Source: Streptomyces scopuliridis RB72
Lineage (GTDB): Bacteria > Actinomycetota > Actinomycetes > Streptomycetales > Streptomycetaceae
Assembly: GCF_000718095.1 (NCBI RefSeq)
Contig: NZ_JOEI01000008.1
Location: forward strand, 289,559 to 353,558
Length of the DNA: 64,000 nt
Direction: 5' to 3'
The notes beneath the pieces are model-generated. The model saw nothing but the letters and a program-made list of their open reading frames with translations. It made no database searches and was not told the origin of the DNA. Of this stretch, positions 59,798 through 64,000 are shown in pieces (the stretch's first letter is position 1; every line of letters starts with the position of its first letter). Position numbers and translations under genes: made by a program.

Positions 59798-60217
59798 ATG
59801 GCACGTCACGCAGCTTCCCTCTCTCCCCGGCGTACTCTGCTCCGCGCCGGTCTGACCCTCACCGCGGCGGGTGTGGCCCTCGGCCTCGGCGGCACGGCGG
59901 CCCAGGCGGCGGACCCGGCGGCCCCCACGCCCGCGACGGGCACCGGTCAGCAGCTCTCCGAGTCCTCCTCGGCGGCGGGCCAGGCGCTGACCGGCTCCGT
60001 AGGGTACGTGCTGGGCCCCCTCACGGATCTGAAGCTCTACCCGCTGGCCAAGACGGGCGTCGATCCCCTGGACAACGCGGTGGGTGCGCAGATCGCCGAC
60101 TTCAAGCCGGTATCCACCGCCCCACTGACCGCCCCGCTCACCGAGGGCGCGGCGCTGAAGGACGTGCCGGTGCTCGGCCCGACGCTGGGCGCGGCGGCGG
60201 GCCTGCTGACGGGGTGA
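59798..60217 (+). CDS. Small secreted Leu/Pro/Ala-rich protein, 139 aa
   Basis: ATG 59798 with CAGGAAAA upstream. The N-terminus SLSPRRTLLRAGLTLTAAGV has a twin arginine and a long hydrophobic part ending AAQAA, compatible with Tat or Sec export. Mature part: LTGSVGYVLGPLTDLKLYPL, PVSTAPLTAPLTEGAALKDV. Same style as 53323-53670. Function unknown. Confidence 0.75.
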   Translation: MARHAASLSPRRTLLRAGLTLTAAGVALGLGGTAAQAADPAAPTPATGTGQQLSESSSAAGQALTGSVGYVLGPLTDLKLYPLAKTGVDPLDNAVGAQIADFKPVSTAPLTAPLTEGAALKDVPVLGPTLGAAAGLLTG

Positions 60218-60266
60218 CCGGCGCCGACGACTTGGCGCGCGGCTCCCAGATGATCTCGTACGACAC

Positions 60267-60518
60267 TTACCGCAGCCCCAGCATTCGGCCGACTTCGGCG
60301 TGCGGGATACCCGGCTTCAGGGTTCCGCGCTCCTTCTCCAACTGGTACTCGGCCAGTGCGAGCGCGTCCTCCAGATCCGCCAGATCCTGCGGGTTGATCA
60401 GTATGGCCGCCACGTGCCCATGGTCCGTGATGGCGATCCGTTCGCGGGAATGGGCGGTCCGGCGGACAAGTGTGCCGAAGTTGGCTCGGGCCTCAGTCAT
60501 GGCGTAGGTGTCAGTCAT
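60267..60518 (-). CDS. Phd/YefM-family antitoxin, solitary
   Basis: 83 aa. AMTEARANFGTLVRRTAHSR and ITDHGHVAAILINPQDLADL are the Phd/YefM DNA-binding fold; the C-terminal KERGTLKPGI would bind a RelE/Doc-type toxin. The gene ends 49 bases from the end of the convergent gene, leaving no space for a toxin, so it is an orphan or acts on a distant toxin. Confidence 0.88.
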   Translation of the reverse strand: MTDTYAMTEARANFGTLVRRTAHSRERIAITDHGHVAAILINPQDLADLEDALALAEYQLEKERGTLKPGIPHAEVGRMLGLR

Positions 60519-60539
60519 GTACAGAAGCGTACGGTTCTG

Positions 60540-60558
60540 CTAAGTGCGGTGCACTAAG
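60540..60558. promoter_or_regulatory. Candidate Phd operator
   Basis: CTAAGTGC-ggt-GCACTAAG, an inverted repeat with one mismatch per arm, 22 bases upstream of the antitoxin ATG; also a CTAAGT direct repeat. Confidence 0.6.
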
Positions 60559-60560
60559 TA

Positions 60561-60596
60561 AGCCCCGCTTTCCCCCGAACGAGGGAAAACGGGGCT
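60561..60596 (-). terminator. Terminator of the deoC-aldehyde dehydrogenase operon
   Basis: AGCCCCGCTTTCCC / GGGAAAACGGGGCT, 14-base arms with one mismatch, 14 bases after the last gene. Confidence 0.85.
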
Positions 60597-60609
60597 TCCG
60601 TGCGACGGT

Positions 60610-61500
60610 TCAGTACGCCGAGCCCGACGCGCCCAGGCTGCCCGTCGGGTGCCAGACCGTCTTCGTCTCCAGGAAGGCCGTCAGCCGGCTGGTGCCGGGA
60701 TCCGCCGACCAGTCCGTACGCTCCGCGCGCAGCACCCGCTTCAGGTTGTCCGCCGCCGCGATCTCCAGCTCCTTGGCGAGAGCCTCGTCCGCACCGGTCA
60801 GGTCGATCCCGTTGACGTCCTGGTGCGCCGCGAGCGGGGCCGCGATCTCGGCGGTCCTGCCGGAGAGGACGTTGACCACGCCGCCCGGCAGGTCGGAGGT
60901 GGCCAGCACCTCGCCGAGGGAGAGCGCCGGGAGCGGGGACTTCTCGCTCGCGACGACCACCGCGGTGTTGCCCGTGGCGATCACCGGCGCGATGACCGAG
61001 ACCAGGCCCAGGAACGACGACTCTTGCGGCGCCAGTACGGTCACGACCCCGGCCGGCTCGGGGGTGGAGAGGTTGAAGAACGGCCCGGCGACCGGGTTCG
61101 CCCCGCCCACCACCTGGCCGATCTTGTCCGTCCAGCCCGCGTACCAGACCCACCGGTCGATCGCCGCGTCCACGGCCACGGCCGCCTTCGACTTCGACAG
61201 GCCCTCGGCGTCCGCGACTTCCCGTACGAACTGGCCCTTGCGGCCCTCCAGCATCTCGGCGACGCGGTAGAGGACCTGGCCCCGGTTGTACGCGGTCGCG
61301 CCCGACCAGCCGCCGAACGCCTTGCGCGCCGCGACGACCGCGTCACGGGCGTCCTTGCGGGAGGACAGCGGGGCGTTGGCCAGCCAGCTGCCCTTGGAGT
61401 CCGTCACTTCGTACACCCGGCCGCTCTCGCTGCGGGGGAACTTGCCCCCGACGTACAGCTTGTAGGTCTTGAAGACACTCAGTCGCGTCACATCAGACAT
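60610..61500 (-). CDS. Short aldehyde dehydrogenase-like protein without the catalytic domain end
   Basis: 296 aa from ATG 61500, overlapping the previous gene by 8 bases. The sequence follows an ALDH cofactor domain (KTYKLYVGGKFPRSESGRVY, LAPQESSFLGLVSVIAPVIA, TGNTAVVVASEKSPLPALSL, LPGGVVNVLSGRTAEI) but stops before the catalytic Cys loop that normally lies near residue 290-300. It may be a structural partner of the full-length enzyme encoded just upstream, as in two-domain ALDH16 proteins (inference). Confidence 0.88.
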   Translation of the reverse strand: MSDVTRLSVFKTYKLYVGGKFPRSESGRVYEVTDSKGSWLANAPLSSRKDARDAVVAARKAFGGWSGATAYNRGQVLYRVAEMLEGRKGQFVREVADAEGLSKSKAAVAVDAAIDRWVWYAGWTDKIGQVVGGANPVAGPFFNLSTPEPAGVVTVLAPQESSFLGLVSVIAPVIATGNTAVVVASEKSPLPALSLGEVLATSDLPGGVVNVLSGRTAEIAAPLAAHQDVNGIDLTGADEALAKELEIAAADNLKRVLRAERTDWSADPGTSRLTAFLETKTVWHPTGSLGASGSAY

Positions 61501-62956
61501 CGAGATACGCCTCCAGGCCGTGGCGGCCGCCCTCGCGACCGTAGCCCGATTCCTTGTAGCCGCCGAACGGCGAGGTCGGGTCGAACTTGTTGAACGTATT
61601 GGCCCAGACGACACCCGCCCGGAGCTTGCCCGCGACCGCGAGGATGCGGGAGCCCTTCTCCGTCCAGATGCCGGCCGACAGCCCGTACTGCGTGTTGTTG
61701 GCCTTGGCCACGGCCTCCTCGGGCGTACGGAACGTCAGCACGGACAGCACCGGACCGAAGATCTCGTCGCGGGCGATGGTGTGCGCCTGCGTGACGTTCG
61801 TGAAGAGCGTCGGGGCGAACCAGTAGCCGGAGGAGGGCAGTTCGCACGCGGGCGACCAGCGCTCGGCGCCCTCCGCCTCGCCCGCGTCGGCCAGCGCCGT
61901 GATACGGGCCAGCTGCTCGGCGGAGTTGATCGCGCCGAGGTCGGTGTTCTTGTCCAGCGGATCGCCGACGCGCAGCGTGGCCAGCCGGAGCTTGAGCGAG
62001 TCCAGCAGCTCGTCCTGGACGGACTCCTGTACGAGCAGCCGCGAGCCCGCGCAGCAGACCTGGCCCTGGTTGAAGAAGATGCCGGTGACGATGCCCTCGA
62101 CGGCCTGGTCGATGGGGGCGTCGTCGAAGACGATGTTGGCGCCCTTGCCGCCGAGTTCGAGGGTGACCTTCTTGTCCGTGCCCGCCACGGAACGGGCGAT
62201 GGCCTTGCCGACCGCCGTCGAGCCGGTGAAGGCGACCTTGTTGACGTCCGGGTGCTCGACGAGGGCTGCGCCCGCGTCGCCGTACCCGGTGAGGATGTTG
62301 ACGACGCCCTTGGGCAGGCCCGCCTGGCGGCAGATGTCCGCGAAGAAGAGCGCGGAGAGCGGGGTCGTCTCGGCGGGCTTCAGGACGACCGTATTGCCGG
62401 TCGCCAGCGCCGGGGCGATCTTCCACGCGAGCATCAGGAGCGGGAAGTTCCAGGGGATGACCTGGCCCGCGACGCCCAGCGGGCGGGGGCCGGCGCCGCC
62501 TCCTCCTTCTGTCGTCCTCCGGCCGAACCCGGCGTGGTCGAGCTTGTCCGCCCAGCCCGCGTAGTAGAAGAAGTGCGCGGCGACCAGCGGGAGGTCCGCG
62601 TCGCGGGTCTCCCTGATCGGCTTGCCGTTGTCGAGGGTCTCCAGGACGGCCAGCTCGCGCGAGCGCTCCTGGATGATCCGCGCGATACGGAACAGATACT
62701 TGGCGCGCTCGGCGCCGGGCAGCGCGGACCACTTCTCGAACGCCTTGCGGGCCGCCTTTACCGCACGGTCCACGTCGGCGGCGCCCGCCCGGGCGACCTC
62801 GGCGAGGACCTCCTCGGTGGACGGCGAGACGGTCTTGAAGACCTTGCCGTCGGCGGCCTCGGTGAACTCGCCGTCGATGAAGAGTCCGTAGGAGGGCGCG
62901 ATGTCGACGATCGCGCGGGACTCGGGCGCCGGAGCGTACTCGAATACAGAAGCCAT
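61493..62956 (-). CDS. Aldehyde dehydrogenase
   Basis: 487 aa. Complete ALDH fold: GQVIPWNFPLLMLAWKIAPA binds NAD, VAFTGSTAVGKAI, ELGGKGANIVF holds the catalytic Glu, FFNQGQVCCAGSRLLVQES holds the catalytic Cys. PFGGYKESGYGREGG ends it. Because it lies between deoC (5-base gap) and a second ALDH-like gene, it probably oxidises acetaldehyde from deoxyribose-5-phosphate. Confidence 0.92.
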   Translation of the reverse strand: MASVFEYAPAPESRAIVDIAPSYGLFIDGEFTEAADGKVFKTVSPSTEEVLAEVARAGAADVDRAVKAARKAFEKWSALPGAERAKYLFRIARIIQERSRELAVLETLDNGKPIRETRDADLPLVAAHFFYYAGWADKLDHAGFGRRTTEGGGGAGPRPLGVAGQVIPWNFPLLMLAWKIAPALATGNTVVLKPAETTPLSALFFADICRQAGLPKGVVNILTGYGDAGAALVEHPDVNKVAFTGSTAVGKAIARSVAGTDKKVTLELGGKGANIVFDDAPIDQAVEGIVTGIFFNQGQVCCAGSRLLVQESVQDELLDSLKLRLATLRVGDPLDKNTDLGAINSAEQLARITALADAGEAEGAERWSPACELPSSGYWFAPTLFTNVTQAHTIARDEIFGPVLSVLTFRTPEEAVAKANNTQYGLSAGIWTEKGSRILAVAGKLRAGVVWANTFNKFDPTSPFGGYKESGYGREGGRHGLEAYLDV

Positions 62957-62961
62957 GGTGA

Positions 62962-63909
62962 TCAGTCCACCGTCACGTAGTCGGGGCCGGAGTAGCGGCC
63001 GGTGCTGAGCTTCTGACGCTGCATCAGCAGATCGTTCAGCAGGCTGGAGGCGCCGAACCGGAACCAGTGGTTGTCCAGCCAGTCCTCGCCCACGGTCTCA
63101 TTGACCAGCACGAGGAACTTGACCGCGTCCTTGCTGGTACGGATGCCGCCCGCCGGCTTCACACCGATCTGCACCCCGGTCTGCGCGCGGAAGTCGCGTA
63201 CGGCCTCCAGCATCAGCAGGGTGTTGGCCGGGGTGGCGTTGACCCCGACCTTGCCGGTCGACGTCTTGATGAAGTCCGCGCCCGCGATCATGCCGAGCCA
63301 GGAGGCGCGGCGGATGTTGTCGTACGTGGACAGCTCGCCGGTCTCGAAGATCACCTTGAGCCGGGCGGCCCCCGCGGCCTCCTTCACGGCGCGGATCTCC
63401 TCGTACACCTTGAGGTAATGACCCGCGAGGAACGCGCCGCGATCGATGACCATGTCGATCTCGTCGGCGCCGGCGGCCACGGCGTCGCGGGTGTCCGCGA
63501 GCTTGACGGCCAGGGAGGCGCGGCCGGCCGGGAAGGCGGTGGCGACGGAGGCGACCTTGACGTCCGAGCCGGCCAGCGCGGCGGCCGCCGTCTCCGCCAT
63601 GTCCGGATAGACGCAGACCGCGGCGGTGGCGGGCGTCGTACGGTCGGTCGGATCGGGCCGGAGGGCCTTGGCGGCGAGCGCCCGGACCTTGCCCGGGGTG
63701 TCCGCGCCCTCAAGCGTCGTCAGGTCGATCATGGAGATGGCCAGATCGATGGCGTACGCCTTGGCCGTGGTCTTGATCGAGCGCGTACCGAGCGACGCGG
63801 CGCGTGCCTCCAGGCCGACGGCGTCGACGCCGGGGAGCCCGTGGAGGAATCGGCGCAGTGTGCTGTCGGACGCGGTCACGTCAGCGAATGCGGGGGTAAT
63901 GGTGGGCAT
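62962..63909 (-). CDS. deoC: Deoxyribose-phosphate aldolase
   Basis: 315 aa from ATG 63909 (GTG 63915 adds two residues). Cleaves deoxyribose-5-phosphate to glyceraldehyde-3-phosphate and acetaldehyde through a Schiff base. GADFIKTSTGKVG contains the Schiff-base Lys; GADEIDMVIDRG and GVKPAGGIRTSKDA are the other active-site strands. It completes thymidine breakdown started by DeoA, apart from the phosphopentomutase step. First gene of the operon, directly behind a perfect shared palindrome. Confidence 0.95.
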   Translation of the reverse strand: MPTITPAFADVTASDSTLRRFLHGLPGVDAVGLEARAASLGTRSIKTTAKAYAIDLAISMIDLTTLEGADTPGKVRALAAKALRPDPTDRTTPATAAVCVYPDMAETAAAALAGSDVKVASVATAFPAGRASLAVKLADTRDAVAAGADEIDMVIDRGAFLAGHYLKVYEEIRAVKEAAGAARLKVIFETGELSTYDNIRRASWLGMIAGADFIKTSTGKVGVNATPANTLLMLEAVRDFRAQTGVQIGVKPAGGIRTSKDAVKFLVLVNETVGEDWLDNHWFRFGASSLLNDLLMQRQKLSTGRYSGPDYVTVD

Positions 63910-63928
63910 GGTCACCAGATGAGCATAT

Positions 63929-63940
63929 CTACGCGCGTAG
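63929..63940. promoter_or_regulatory. Nucleoside-salvage palindrome, copy 5 (deoC)
   Basis: CTACGCGCGTAG, perfect, within ATCTACGCGCGTAGC, 20 bases upstream of the deoC ATG. Confidence 0.8.
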
Positions 63941-64000
63941 CAGCCTGTACAGGGGGTGTGGGGGTATGGGAGTGAGCTGTTCCCGAGATGTAACCGGGGG

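Overview
The window is high-GC, gene-dense DNA with strong third-position G/C bias, many GTG starts and ATGA/GTGA gene overlaps. Together with an AfsQ1/AfsQ2/SigQ locus, this points to the core chromosome of a Streptomyces. From memory, the gene order (sdh operon, acyl-CoA mutase, sialic-acid-type cluster, BMP/ABC nucleoside importer, cdd, deoA, add, afsQ, deoC) resembles the SCO4855-SCO4914 region of S. coelicolor. I saw no rRNA, tRNA, CRISPR array or intact insertion sequence.

Layout. 1-1130: a cut XRE/DUF5753 regulator divergent from three translationally coupled small genes. 1150-1830: a non-coding stretch bounded by two 175-bp near-identical inverted copies of one sequence. 1838-6062: a proline-rich membrane protein and the succinate dehydrogenase operon sdhCDAB (minus strand). 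6259-12653: OHCU decarboxylase, a GH20 hexosaminidase lipoprotein, two conserved unknowns, and an ECF sigma factor coupled to a membrane partner. 12864-24143: L,D-transpeptidase, methyltransferase, acyl-CoA mutase, LysE exporter, a WXG-like secretion locus, a GNAT enzyme, and two TetR regulators, one next to the relic of a flavin monooxygenase. 24323-35257: eight genes for a sialic-acid (nonulosonate) type cell-surface polymer: a GT29 sialyltransferase, a pyruvyltransferase fusion, a polysialyltransferase-like enzyme, a GT2, a NeuA-HAD fusion, NeuB and two further transferase-like proteins. 35317-36179: a RHH/PIN toxin-antitoxin pair plus an orphan RHH gene.

36382-45035 is nucleoside uptake and breakdown: an M20 amidohydrolase, a BMP lipoprotein, an ABC ATPase, two permeases, cytidine deaminase and thymidine phosphorylase. 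Adenosine deaminase (52003), a uridine-kinase-like protein (58946) and deoxyribose-phosphate aldolase with two aldehyde dehydrogenases (60610-63909) continue the theme. Five copies of one palindrome, consensus CTACGCGCGTAG, lie upstream of the BMP gene, the ABC ATPase, deoA, add and deoC, and nowhere else that I noticed. This is best explained as the operator of a common nucleoside-salvage repressor and is the most interesting signal in the window.

Between these lie a Uma2-family gene, a HAD-hydrolase relic, a STAS protein, an ECF sigma factor with a SnoaL-like tail behind a double palindrome, a second L,D-transpeptidase, an MFS/LysR divergent pair, an alpha/beta hydrolase without its serine, PspC and VanZ proteins, and the afsQ locus. 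The afsQ1-sigQ intergenic region holds a perfect GTnAC-n6-GTnAC direct repeat. The sigQ 3' region carries a strong G-quadruplex motif before its terminator.
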